DNA of 64,000 nt from NCBI RefSeq assembly GCF_900112195.1, contig NZ_FOKR01000004.1:26415-90414 (forward strand). The letters are read 5' to 3'. The position numbers and the translations under genes are program-made. The DNA comes from Butyrivibrio sp. YAB3001. Lineage in GTDB: Bacteria; Bacillota; Clostridia; Lachnospirales; Lachnospiraceae. Under the pieces are notes generated by a model. That model searched no databases and was not told where the DNA came from. It saw only the letters and a program-made list of their open reading frames with translations. This document shows positions 9,394 to 17,610 of this stretch, piece after piece; the first letter of the stretch is position 1, and each line of letters starts with the position of its first letter.

Positions 9394-10131
9394 TTATGCC
9401 CTTTCTTCCAAATGCTTGTTATATGCCTCTACTCCTGCAGGATTTGCAAGAGAATAGTAGTTATTCCTATCTATCTGATGAATTCCCAATTTCTTCTGTG
9501 AAAGTATCATCTCATTAAACACCGGGCAAATATAGAAAATACCATTTACCGAAGCATCTTTTCTTATCATATTCTTGGCAGCTTCAACATATTCTTTTCC
9601 ATGCTTGTAATAATAGATTCCAACTGTCGCATTCTTGCTGATAGGACGCTTTTCTGCAGCTTCTATCATATGACCGTTTTCATCACACTTCACAAACGAC
9701 CACCTGGGATGAACGCTCTCTATAGTTATCGCCCCGCCGTCAAGATTTCTTTTCCTAAAGTCCTCAATTGCCGGCATTAATGGCTGCTCGATAATGATAT
9801 CGCCGTTCATAACAACAAGCTCTTCATCATTATCAATGTCCTGAACCGCAAGAAGTACCGCGCAGGCAGCCCCTTTTGTTATATTTGGTATGCTGACTAT
9901 CTTACACTCCGGATATAAGAGTCTTGCAACCGACGCCGTGTAATACTTGTCAATCTCAGTTTTTCTCATGGTTAAAAGAAGCTTATCAGAAGCTGAGATT
10001 ATATCCTTAAAACCATTAAGGACATTCTCGATCATAGGGGTTCCATCTATTTCAGTAAGGTTCTTTGGATACAGATAACCTCCCTCTTTAAAAGCCTTAT
10101 CATCTCCGGAAAAAAGTATCAATGCATTCAT
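9394..10131 (-). CDS. Nucleotidyltransferase-fold protein with altered NTP loop
   Basis: A 245-residue member of the sugar nucleotidyltransferase family (NTP_transferase fold). It is clearly paralogous to 11485-12201: both share GAAC-VLLA, HP-WS, TVGIYYYKHG and the NE-FY-PV-NEM region. The N-terminal NTP-binding loop, however, reads LILFSGDDKAFKEGG in place of G-x-G-x-R, so catalysis may be changed or lost, although the later PKNLTEIDGTPMIE and the Asp in VVMNGDIII are kept. It overlaps the HAD phosphatase by 4 bases (ATGA). Together the four genes 9394-12201 look like a pathway that prepares an activated phosphorylated group for the glycan; the substrate is unknown. Confidence 0.7.
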   Translation of the reverse strand: MNALILFSGDDKAFKEGGYLYPKNLTEIDGTPMIENVLNGFKDIISASDKLLLTMRKTEIDKYYTASVARLLYPECKIVSIPNITKGAACAVLLAVQDIDNDEELVVMNGDIIIEQPLMPAIEDFRKRNLDGGAITIESVHPRWSFVKCDENGHMIEAAEKRPISKNATVGIYYYKHGKEYVEAAKNMIRKDASVNGIFYICPVFNEMILSQKKLGIHQIDRNNYYSLANPAGVEAYNKHLEERA

Positions 10132-10763
10132 CCTTTTCCCCCTTCATAATCTCTGATTGCCCTTATGATATTGTCATAAGTAACATCATTAACCGTCTCC
10201 ACCTGCATTACAAAGGCACCTGCTGCCTGTCCCGCCTTGATTCCGTTTATGTTATCTTCAACGACAAGACACTCTGAGGGCTCTAGTCCTACCCCTTCAA
10301 TCGCCTTAAAATATATTTCAGGATTAGGCTTTCCCTCTTTTACATCCTGATTGGACACTATCACATCAATATATTTGCTAAGATCGCTCATATCCATCAT
10401 TGTGACAATAGAGTTTCGCACTGAATTAGATGCAACGCCTATCTTGTATCCATCCGCCTTAAGCCTTGACATAGCATATTCTTTGTTAAATACAGGTTTG
10501 CACTTCGAATGGACGATTTCCATGGTATATCTTTGTTTCATTTCGTTGATAAAAGAATGAAGTTCTACCGGAAGATTCTGCTCTTTTGACAGCATTTCAA
10601 GTTTTTTTCTTGTAGGTAGTCCGTCATAAGTAACAAGATGATCGTATCTGGTAATCGTATAACCAAACAAGCCAAGCGCCCTGTTCAGCGCTTCATAATG
10701 CCACTCCTTGGCATCTATCAGAACTCCGTCCATGTCGAAAATAACCGCTTTTATTTTAGCCAT
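10128..10763 (-). CDS. HAD phosphatase/phosphomutase (PgmB-like)
   Basis: A 211-residue HAD enzyme of the beta-phosphoglucomutase-like subgroup. Motif I FDMDGVLIDAKEWHYEALN (Asp pair plus the H-x-x-A-L cap element), motif II VASNSVRNS, Lys in EGKPNPEIY, motif IV VVEDNINGIKAG. It should act on a sugar phosphate or small phosphate ester. Good AAGGAG ribosome binding site; it overlaps the upstream GDPD-like gene by 8 bases and the downstream nucleotidyltransferase by 4, indicating translational coupling and a shared pathway. Confidence 0.82.
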   Translation of the reverse strand: MAKIKAVIFDMDGVLIDAKEWHYEALNRALGLFGYTITRYDHLVTYDGLPTRKKLEMLSKEQNLPVELHSFINEMKQRYTMEIVHSKCKPVFNKEYAMSRLKADGYKIGVASNSVRNSIVTMMDMSDLSKYIDVIVSNQDVKEGKPNPEIYFKAIEGVGLEPSECLVVEDNINGIKAGQAAGAFVMQVETVNDVTYDNIIRAIRDYEGGKG

Positions 10764-11382
10764 AGAAAAACTCCTTTGCCTTATCAGGGTAATCGGTGCA
10801 AAGAATTATCTGCTCATCATTTAAAATATCTTTATCCTTAAGCCGTTCCCATAACAAAGAGTAATCTCTGCCATGAAGGTCTGATGACACTATGCACACC
10901 TTCTTACCTTTTTGCCTGTGCTCCAGAATAAGTTCCTTTGTTATCCAGTCATCACTCTCAAAACCATCTACCCATACACCATCTGCCTTTTCATATAGGC
11001 TGTTTATGGTTTCATACTCACTTTGCCTTACAAAAAAGCGTAGTCCCGCCTCGATATATCCAAGAGTATCCGGAACCGACATATCAAAGCAAAAATACTT
11101 TGTTATCTCATATTCATTAAGCAGTTCCTTGAGCATCTGCTGAATTCCATCAGCTTTCACATTTAATGCCAGTGTCACATCAGTTTTTTTATAAAGACTA
11201 AAAAATGCTCTTGCCGATGGGCAACTGGAATCTGCCACGTTATGAGAAACAGCAAGCTCGCCGCAATAATCCCTAAAATCTGTTTCTGTACCAAATTGAT
11301 TTTGGTATGACCTCTTAAAAGCGGTCATTGTATTCTTTTCCTGGGATTCTTTCCAAAAGCCCCTATGCGCAATTATTTCCAT
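10756..11382 (-). CDS. Glycerophosphodiesterase-like protein
   Basis: A 208-residue protein of the PI-PLC/GDPD TIM-barrel family. It begins IIAHRGFWKE-Q-KNTMTAF, containing the HRG and the N-T-x-x-A-F of the family, and continues with TETDFRDYCGELAVSHN, where Glu and Asp match the metal ligands, although the second catalytic histidine appears as SHN rather than HD. It is shorter than typical GlpQ/UgpQ (about 240 aa) and has no signal peptide, so it is cytosolic. The neighbouring nucleotidyltransferases and phosphatase suggest it processes a phosphodiester intermediate or the glycan substituent rather than scavenged phospholipid. GGGAG ribosome binding site 5 bases before ATG. Confidence 0.72.
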   Translation of the reverse strand: MEIIAHRGFWKESQEKNTMTAFKRSYQNQFGTETDFRDYCGELAVSHNVADSSCPSARAFFSLYKKTDVTLALNVKADGIQQMLKELLNEYEITKYFCFDMSVPDTLGYIEAGLRFFVRQSEYETINSLYEKADGVWVDGFESDDWITKELILEHRQKGKKVCIVSSDLHGRDYSLLWERLKDKDILNDEQIILCTDYPDKAKEFFYG

Positions 11383-11484
11383 TTTGTCTCCCGGATAAAT
11401 ACTTATAATGTTACTGATGACATAATTCGCTCCATTACCAAAAACGCTCTCATCTCTATAGCATTATGCCCCGCTGAACTTTCA

Positions 11485-12201
11485 TCATAATAACTTCTTT
11501 TCCAGAAATGCATTTAAATCCTCCGGTGTTCCAAGGCCGTGCATCTTCTCCCCCACATTGTGGTACACAATTCTTTTCCCTGCTGCTATCATTTCGTTAT
11601 ATACAGGTGCAACATAAAACTCATTGTTGACACGGATATTCTTTTCAATCATCTGATTTGCAAACTTAACAAAATCACTTCCATGCTTGTAGTTATAAAT
11701 TCCTACCGTTGCCTCGTTTGATATGACTTCTTTTTCCCTGACCTCAGTGACAAATCCATTTTCATCAAACTTTATATAGCTCCACTTGGGATGATCAGCA
11801 GGCATGGTCATGATAAGGCCGTCTTCTTTCAAATATGATAAATACTCATTGATATCCGTATCCACATATTGGTCACTGTTAGCAATCATCATCTCGTCAT
11901 CATTATCAATGAGGTCTGACGCCAGCAAAACAGTGCAGGCAGCGCCTTCAGTAATGTGATCAATAGTGATTATTTTGCAGCCCGGTGACATGCGGCTTAG
12001 TTCCTTTTCAAGATCATATTTTTTCAGATGTTCTTCCTGACAAATGTATATAAACCTATGCTCGCACTTAGGTCTGATATTTTCTGTAACGACCTCTATC
12101 ATCGGCTTCCCGCATACATCTATAAGTGGTTTTGGTAGTTCGTACCCTGCATCTGCAAATCTGCTTCCTCGTCCTGCCATTGGAATTACGATATTTAACA
12201 T
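11485..12201 (-). CDS. Sugar-phosphate nucleotidyltransferase
   Basis: A 238-residue NTP_transferase enzyme. It starts MLNIVIPMAGRGSRF and has PKPLIDVCGKPMIE: the G-x-G-x-R-F NTP-binding loop and the Lys-bearing P-K-P segment of glucose-1-phosphate thymidylyl/cytidylyltransferases, with the metal Asp in MIANSDQYVD. The frame is open to 12267, but GGAGG lies 7 bases before the ATG at 12201 and the family begins there. It should couple a phosphorylated substrate to CTP or another NTP. Unlike its paralog at 9394 it has an intact nucleotide loop and is the likely active partner. Substrate not determined. Confidence 0.8.
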   Translation of the reverse strand: MLNIVIPMAGRGSRFADAGYELPKPLIDVCGKPMIEVVTENIRPKCEHRFIYICQEEHLKKYDLEKELSRMSPGCKIITIDHITEGAACTVLLASDLIDNDDEMMIANSDQYVDTDINEYLSYLKEDGLIMTMPADHPKWSYIKFDENGFVTEVREKEVISNEATVGIYNYKHGSDFVKFANQMIEKNIRVNNEFYVAPVYNEMIAAGKRIVYHNVGEKMHGLGTPEDLNAFLEKKLL

Positions 12202-12256
12202 ATTTTTTCCTCCGAGAGAATTACTAATGTAAAGATCAAAAATGATGTCACGACAG

Positions 12257-12262
12257 ATTATA
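12257..12262 (-). promoter_or_regulatory. Candidate -10 box of an internal promoter
   Basis: TATAAT on the minus strand about 55 bases before the start of the nucleotidyltransferase gene at 12201. No good -35 is found at 16-18 bases. A perfect 6-bp inverted repeat (GCATGA...TCATGC, 12264-12282) lies immediately upstream and could be an operator or a hairpin. Confidence 0.25.
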
Positions 12263-12362
12263 AGCATGAGATTATTTCATGCATCCTAATCCAGCATCTT
12301 TACATGAACTTGACCATTTCTATCAACTTGAATATATGCTCTGTTGTCGTCAATCGCCGTAT

Positions 12363-13535
12363 CTAACTGAACGCGCGCTTTATCATCTCCGCAGCCCTAA
12401 GTAGCACAGTATGTCCTCGCTGGACCTCATCAAAGCCAGCCTGTGCAATCCTCAGGCGCTCATCCTCATGTTCCAGATAATACCTGACTTTTTCCTTAAG
12501 CTCATCTCGACTTGAATATGTCTCAAGATGTACCCCGGGAGTAAAATAATCTTTAATCTCTTCCTGATCATTCGTGATAAGAAATCCCCTGCAGGCAAGC
12601 ACATCCCATACTCTCTGCGGTATCCCGGTCTGAATTGAGCGAAGCGAAATGTTAAGATTGATCTTACTGTTTCTAAAAACAAATGGCATTTCTTCCAAAG
12701 ACTTTACTCCACCGTGAAGCTTTACTTTCCTTGAAATATCTGATGTATCACTTCTTGTAAAAAGATGTACCTTTGCATTCTCCACTGAATCTGCAATGTC
12801 ATTTAGTATATCTACCCTTTCAAGAAAGGCGATATGTGGAGCTATATAATCGTTAAGTGCTACAAATCTGTCCATATTTTTCACACTGCTGTCCGATGGA
12901 TAGAACTCTTTGGCCGCGTTTTTTATCAGCGAAACTGCTTTTTCATCGATTCTTTCCTCTGAATATTTCATTCCACTGCCAGATTCAGCTATCTGTTCTT
13001 TCATAATCCGGACAAATCTTTCTTTTTCAGCCTTTGGCAATTTCAGATCAAAAAACAGATCTTTTTCCTTGTATAATGAGCCGATAAAAGAGATATCATA
13101 TTCCGGTTTATAATCATCTCCTAAGAGAGCCTGTGTTCTCTCACACGGAGCGCCCAAGGGCAAATGAAAAATATATCCTGGATTCTCAGATTGCACTGAT
13201 AAATACTGCTGCCTGTCAAAAAGAAATACTCTGTTAACCTTATTTCTAATAGAAGTATGGAAAATCTCAAACACCGGACAATCCACTGATTCTGCTACAT
13301 AAATTATTCCCAGCTTCTCGCACAAAATAGACAAAAACGGGAAGAAATTTATCGAAAAGATAAAAAGTGGACGATAATCCGATATCATATTCCCAAGCTT
13401 TGTCAGCTTTTCACTGATATCTATGTCTTTTCTCATGCCATCTTTGTCTTCAATTACGTTTATGCCCAATTTTCTAAAAGCGTCTAAATAATCAGGCTCA
13501 CATATGCTGTTATAGCGGTAAAATATTATATTCAT
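12363..13535 (-). CDS. CgeB-like glycosyltransferase (DUF3880)
   Basis: A 390-residue DUF3880/CgeB-like GT-B protein, close paralog of 35474-36655 (both begin [16 protein letters not shown]). Family marks: [42 protein letters not shown] and, near the C-terminus, [20 protein letters not shown] followed by [10 protein letters not shown]. The candidate start at 13541 is TTG; I use the ATG at 13535. There is no Shine-Dalgarno sequence, and a good promoter ends only 8 bases upstream, so the mRNA may be nearly leaderless. It is divergent from the CgeB-like gene at 13701. Confidence 0.8.
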   Translation of the reverse strand: [390 protein letters not shown]

Positions 13536-13543
13536 ATACAAAT

Positions 13544-13572
13544 ATTTTATGATAGATAGGGCTTTTTTACAA
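13544..13572 (-). promoter_or_regulatory. SigmaA-type promoter, nearly leaderless
   Basis: On the minus strand -35 TTGTAA (13567-13572) and -10 TAAAAT (13544-13549) with an exact 17-base spacer. The expected transcription start falls within about 2 bases of the ATG at 13535, consistent with the missing ribosome binding site. Confidence 0.5.
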
Positions 13573-13614
13573 ATTTTAACGATAATTATTCTACGGTTAT
13601 TCGATTATATTTGT

Positions 13615-13620
13615 TATAAT
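13615..13620 (+). promoter_or_regulatory. -10 box (TATAAT) for the rightward genes
   Basis: A perfect TATAAT, with T-rich DNA upstream but no convincing -35. It lies 80 bases before the ATG at 13701 and would place the transcript start after 13623, which argues against translation from 13623. Confidence 0.4.
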
Positions 13621-13700
13621 AAATGTGTATGATTTTCAGTAAATATCTGTACCTCTACGATAATCCCAACAGCGGATATCTGAAAGGAAATAAAAGCTTT

Positions 13701-14912
13701 ATGAAAATTTTATATTTGAACATAACAACATTTTTTGCAAATAAAGATATGCTCGCAGCCCTTGAATCTTATAAAGACTCAAATGGTAATTCGCTGGATA
13801 TTATAAAATATGATTATGTATATGATGAAAGCAAAGTCAGAAATGACGATGTCTTTGAAAAAGCATTTCTAGCTGCCCTTAGAAAACATGTGCCTGACTT
13901 TGTTTTTTCCTTTAACTTTCTCCCTGTTGTCTCCAAAGTCTGCAACATTGAAAAGGTCACATACGTGTCATGGATATACGATAATCCTGAGATTTTTCTT
14001 TACTCATATCAGGTCATCAATCCATGTAACGTGGTGCTGATGTTTGACTCCAAGCAGTATGAAACCTTTGTAAGAGGCGGCATTAAAACCGTACATTATC
14101 TTCCGCTTGCCGCTTCTACTAAAAGACTAGACAACATACACTACTCATCTGAAGAAAAGAAAAAATTTAGCGCGGATATTTCTTTTGTCGGATCTCTTTA
14201 TACCGAACGAAAACAGTATTATGACGAGATTCTTCCAAAGCTTGATGGCTACACCGTCGGCTATCTGCAGGGTATTATAAACAGTCAGCTTCAGGTAGAT
14301 GGTATAAACTTTGTTGAAGAATGTCTTACTCCGCAGATTACTGATGCGATTCAAAAAGCAAGTAATCTTTACCCATATCCCGATAGTGCCGAAACTCTCG
14401 AATATCTTTTTGCCAATTTCATCATAAATCGTCAGATTACGATAATTGAGCGAAAAGAGATCTTGACTATGATTGGAAAAAAACATCCGCTAAAGCTCTA
14501 CACCTATAATCAGAACAGCGCATTTTCTCCTGAAGGAGTCACCAATATGGGGCCGGCGGATTATTTTGCAGAAATGCCAATTGTATTTAAGGAAAGTAAG
14601 ATAAACCTAAATATCACACTAAGGAGCATCCAACGCGGAATCCCTCTTAGGGTATTTGATATTCTTGGGGCCGGCGGATTTCTTTTATCAAATTATCAGG
14701 CAGACCTGGCTTATCATTTTGTTCCGGGCGAAGATTTTGTTTATTACGAAAGCAGAAAAGACCTGCTGGATAAAATAGATTACTATCTGAAAAATGACAA
14801 TGAACGAAAAGAGATTGCAGAAAATGCTCATAGAAAGATTCAAAATGAGCATACCTTTGATGTACGCATTGGCGAAATCATCGATATCGTTACAGAAAAT
14901 CAAGTAATGTAG
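13701..14912 (+). CDS. CgeB-like glycosyltransferase (DUF3880)
   Basis: A 403-residue member of the DUF3880/CgeB group. Marks: [42 protein letters not shown], the block [11 protein letters not shown] and the C-terminal [32 protein letters not shown]. The frame is open from 13623, but that extension has no ribosome binding site, starts at the promoter itself and has no counterpart in the paralogs; AAAGGAAA stands before the ATG at 13701 and the family starts there (MKILYLN). It is transcribed away from the related gene at 12363 and toward the 765-aa protein, forming a two-gene rightward unit. Confidence 0.8.
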   Translation: [403 protein letters not shown]

Positions 14913-14994
14913 CAAATACTATTCATTGTAGCTAATAAACAAAAAATAGGAACGCTAATTTAAACAGTCTGCAGATCATTGGAGATAACTCATT

Positions 14995-17292
14995 ATGACA
15001 AATACGAGAAAAATCCTCATCGTTATCGTATCCTACAACGCCAAAAGATATATGCAGGAGTGCATTTACAGTATCAGGGAAACTCTCTCCTCCATCGACT
15101 ATAAAATTGCTGTGGTTGATAATGCATCATCTGATGGCATAACTGAGTGGTTATCTGAGCAATCTGACATATTACTCACCGCAAACAAAGAAAATATCGG
15201 CTTTGGACCTGCCTGCAATCAGGCAGTAAAGTCAACTATCGGAACGGAATATGAGGATTACGATGTCTTTTTACTTAATAACGATACTCAGCTGACTAAT
15301 GGATGTGTAGAAAAACTCATTAACGCTCTTTATTCTTCTGACGACATTGGTGCTGTTGGAGCCATGTCAAACTATGCAGGAAACAGACAGCAATACGATC
15401 TGGATTTTCCTTCCACTCAGGATTATGTAAACTGGGGCAATAATCTTTTAGTGCCTGAATCCGACCGATATATGGAGAAAGTGCGTCTAAACGGCTTTGC
15501 CATGCTTATACGGAGAAATGTCTGGGATGCAGTTTGCGGCTTTGATGAAGATTTTGCTCCCGGTTACTACGAAGACGATGCTATTTCAATAGAGATACAA
15601 AAGCTTGGCTACAGGCTTATCCTTGTTAGGGATAGCTTTATTTACCATGTTGGTAGTGCTAGTTTTGTCAAAACCGGAACCAACCGCCTATCTTTTGAAC
15701 ATCATGATCTTTTTATAAAGAAATATGGATTTGATATTTTAAATTACGTTTATCCTTCAGGAGCTGTCATCTCACAGATTCCTTTTTCCCGTGATGCCAA
15801 TTTCAATGTTCTTCACCTGGGTTCAAAGCTTGGCGCTGAGCTAAAAGCCATAAGAAGTTTTTATCACGGAGGTAACGTGTATGGAATTGAAAATGACAAA
15901 ACATTGTATGAAATCTCCAGGAAAACCGAGACTGTTTTCCAAACAATCGATGAAGCTTTTTCTTCGCTCCCAGAGCACTCTATCAATCTTTTGATCATTG
16001 ACAGCAGCTATCTTGAACGCCTTTCAGATAATGACATACAAAGAATACAATCTCTCTGCGCTCCGGATGCTGTTCAGATCAATAACCTTCATCAATATGA
16101 TGATTTCCCATTTGATGACATAAGGCTGATAGTGTGGGATGAAAAGTCTTACAGCAAGCCAATCGCTGATACCCTCAAGCCTCATGGCATTATGAGCCTT
16201 ATAAACAAGGGACCTGAAATAAAAGATGTTGTCAAGGCTACAAATATCCCTTCACATTGTATTCTGGGTATCACTGACGAAAACTATACAATTGTACCTT
16301 ACATAACTGCGCATTTTTCCAGGTTAAAAGAAAATGATCCCAGACATCGAAACACTGCTTTAATGAAGGCATTTTTGCAGAGATACTCCCTGATAAAGGA
16401 CTCCGAAAATGCTTCAGACTTCCAAACCCGCCTAAATCTGCAGATTTCTGTACACAAAGACTGTCAGAATCATATAGATGAAATCTTGTCCTTATTAGAT
16501 GAAGAAAAACACATGTATTCTCCTGATCTATCAATTGATAAAGCGCATCTTACTAAGATGCTTAAAAACGACTGGAACAATTACGGCTATATCACGGTCA
16601 CAGACTGCTTTTCTGATTATGGGATTGTGGGATTCTACTGCGTAAACGCGCGTGAAAATAAGCTTCTTGCCAAGACGTTGTCATGGTCTGTAAAAGATTT
16701 AGGGATTGAGGAATACCTAAATCAAAATAATGAAACTAGTCACCAAATTGAAAATGGCATCAGAGTGCTTATAAAATCAGACCTTGAACTTCATCCCATT
16801 GAAGATTACCTGATCGGTGGAAACATAACCACAGAGTATTTTTCACATGCAAACAACATTGCTTCGGCAATTTATGACTCTCTCCCAACAAAACTATACT
16901 CAAGCAAATATCACATTATCATATACAGCCTTCTCCAATATGATTATTCAAAATGGGAATCTGAAGATGATACTCTGCTCTCCAAGCTACTAAAAACTCT
17001 TGAAAATCTTGCCACTGATACTATTGGAAAGCCCGGTATAATCCTGCTCCTTGGAAGTGAAACTACTTTTCCATCCTGTTCCGAAAAAGACAATGAGCTT
17101 GCAGATCTGTACAAAGAAATCAATCCTATAATCACTGACTTTGCATCTGAGCACGCAAAAATAAGAACCATCAACGTCACCGATCTTATACATAATCAGT
17201 CTGACTTTAATGGTTCTATAAATAACTTCTCAACAAGAGTTTATTCTGATATTACGGAACAGATATGCTTGCTTATAAACGAATTGGCCTGA
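14995..17292 (+). CDS. GT2 glycosyltransferase with decayed methyltransferase/HAD/SGNH domains
   Basis: A 765-residue protein whose parts align in order with residues about 355-1291 (long-start numbering) of the giant protein at 56375. Residues 5-250 are an intact GT2 domain (VVDNASSDGITEW at 40-52, LLNNDTQL at 93-100, FDEDFAPGYYEDDA) of rhamnosyltransferase type. The following domains are degraded: the SAM loop reads HLGSKLGAE instead of QLGCGIGAE (274-282), the HAD nucleophile motif reads WDEKSYSK (381-388) instead of WDMDDTFW, the second HAD motif reads ITDENYT instead of IDDNPRN, and the C-terminal SGNH-like histidine is Asn (INNFS). Only the first transferase domain is likely active. GGAG 10 bases before ATG. 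Confidence 0.78.
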   Translation: MTNTRKILIVIVSYNAKRYMQECIYSIRETLSSIDYKIAVVDNASSDGITEWLSEQSDILLTANKENIGFGPACNQAVKSTIGTEYEDYDVFLLNNDTQLTNGCVEKLINALYSSDDIGAVGAMSNYAGNRQQYDLDFPSTQDYVNWGNNLLVPESDRYMEKVRLNGFAMLIRRNVWDAVCGFDEDFAPGYYEDDAISIEIQKLGYRLILVRDSFIYHVGSASFVKTGTNRLSFEHHDLFIKKYGFDILNYVYPSGAVISQIPFSRDANFNVLHLGSKLGAELKAIRSFYHGGNVYGIENDKTLYEISRKTETVFQTIDEAFSSLPEHSINLLIIDSSYLERLSDNDIQRIQSLCAPDAVQINNLHQYDDFPFDDIRLIVWDEKSYSKPIADTLKPHGIMSLINKGPEIKDVVKATNIPSHCILGITDENYTIVPYITAHFSRLKENDPRHRNTALMKAFLQRYSLIKDSENASDFQTRLNLQISVHKDCQNHIDEILSLLDEEKHMYSPDLSIDKAHLTKMLKNDWNNYGYITVTDCFSDYGIVGFYCVNARENKLLAKTLSWSVKDLGIEEYLNQNNETSHQIENGIRVLIKSDLELHPIEDYLIGGNITTEYFSHANNIASAIYDSLPTKLYSSKYHIIIYSLLQYDYSKWESEDDTLLSKLLKTLENLATDTIGKPGIILLLGSETTFPSCSEKDNELADLYKEINPIITDFASEHAKIRTINVTDLIHNQSDFNGSINNFSTRVYSDITEQICLLINELA

Positions 17293-17305
17293 CTTTATGT
17301 CAGGC
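17287..17305 (+). terminator. Weak hairpin at the end of the rightward unit
   Basis: GCCTGAC and GTCAGGC form a perfect 7-bp stem with a 5-base loop, beginning within the last codons of the 765-aa protein. There is no continuous T tract, so termination would be weak. Confidence 0.35.
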
Positions 17306-17505
17306 TCTATTGCTCTGAAAGCCATTCAAGGAAAGAAACCGGCTTTGGCATCATACTACTGTCACTGTTATAAAATCTGTCTTTGTACTCATAGTCATTG
17401 TATTTCATCCAGATAAAGTCTATATCTGAAGCATTGATTATGATGAACAGCTCATTTCTATAATAGTCGCTGTCAGATAATGTCCATTTAAGTTCAATCT
17501 CATTG
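17301..17505 (-). pseudogene. Possible remnant coding fragment in a 318-bp gap
   Basis: This is the only gene-free stretch over 300 bases (17293-17610). On the minus strand a frame of about 65 codons without a start runs to a TAG near 17309, with protein-like composition (for example YYRNELFIIINASD, then SFLEWLSEQ at the end). On the plus strand a 40-codon frame (GLRHEKLATKDD...) runs to a TGA near 17630. Neither has a start codon and ribosome binding site. Most likely decayed ends of former genes between two convergent units. I do not recognise the families. Confidence 0.3.
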
Positions 17506-17610
17506 TGATAGGATTAAGACATGAAAAACTCGCAACCAAAGATGATATCGCTTACGGCATCACTGATTGGCTGTTCACAGTTATTACTTCTCTTTTTTCA
17601 GTGGTGATCC

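Noticed and set aside
13623..13700. N-terminal extension of the CgeB-like gene to 13623
   Set aside because: It begins 3 bases after the -10 box, lacks a ribosome binding site and has no counterpart in paralogs.
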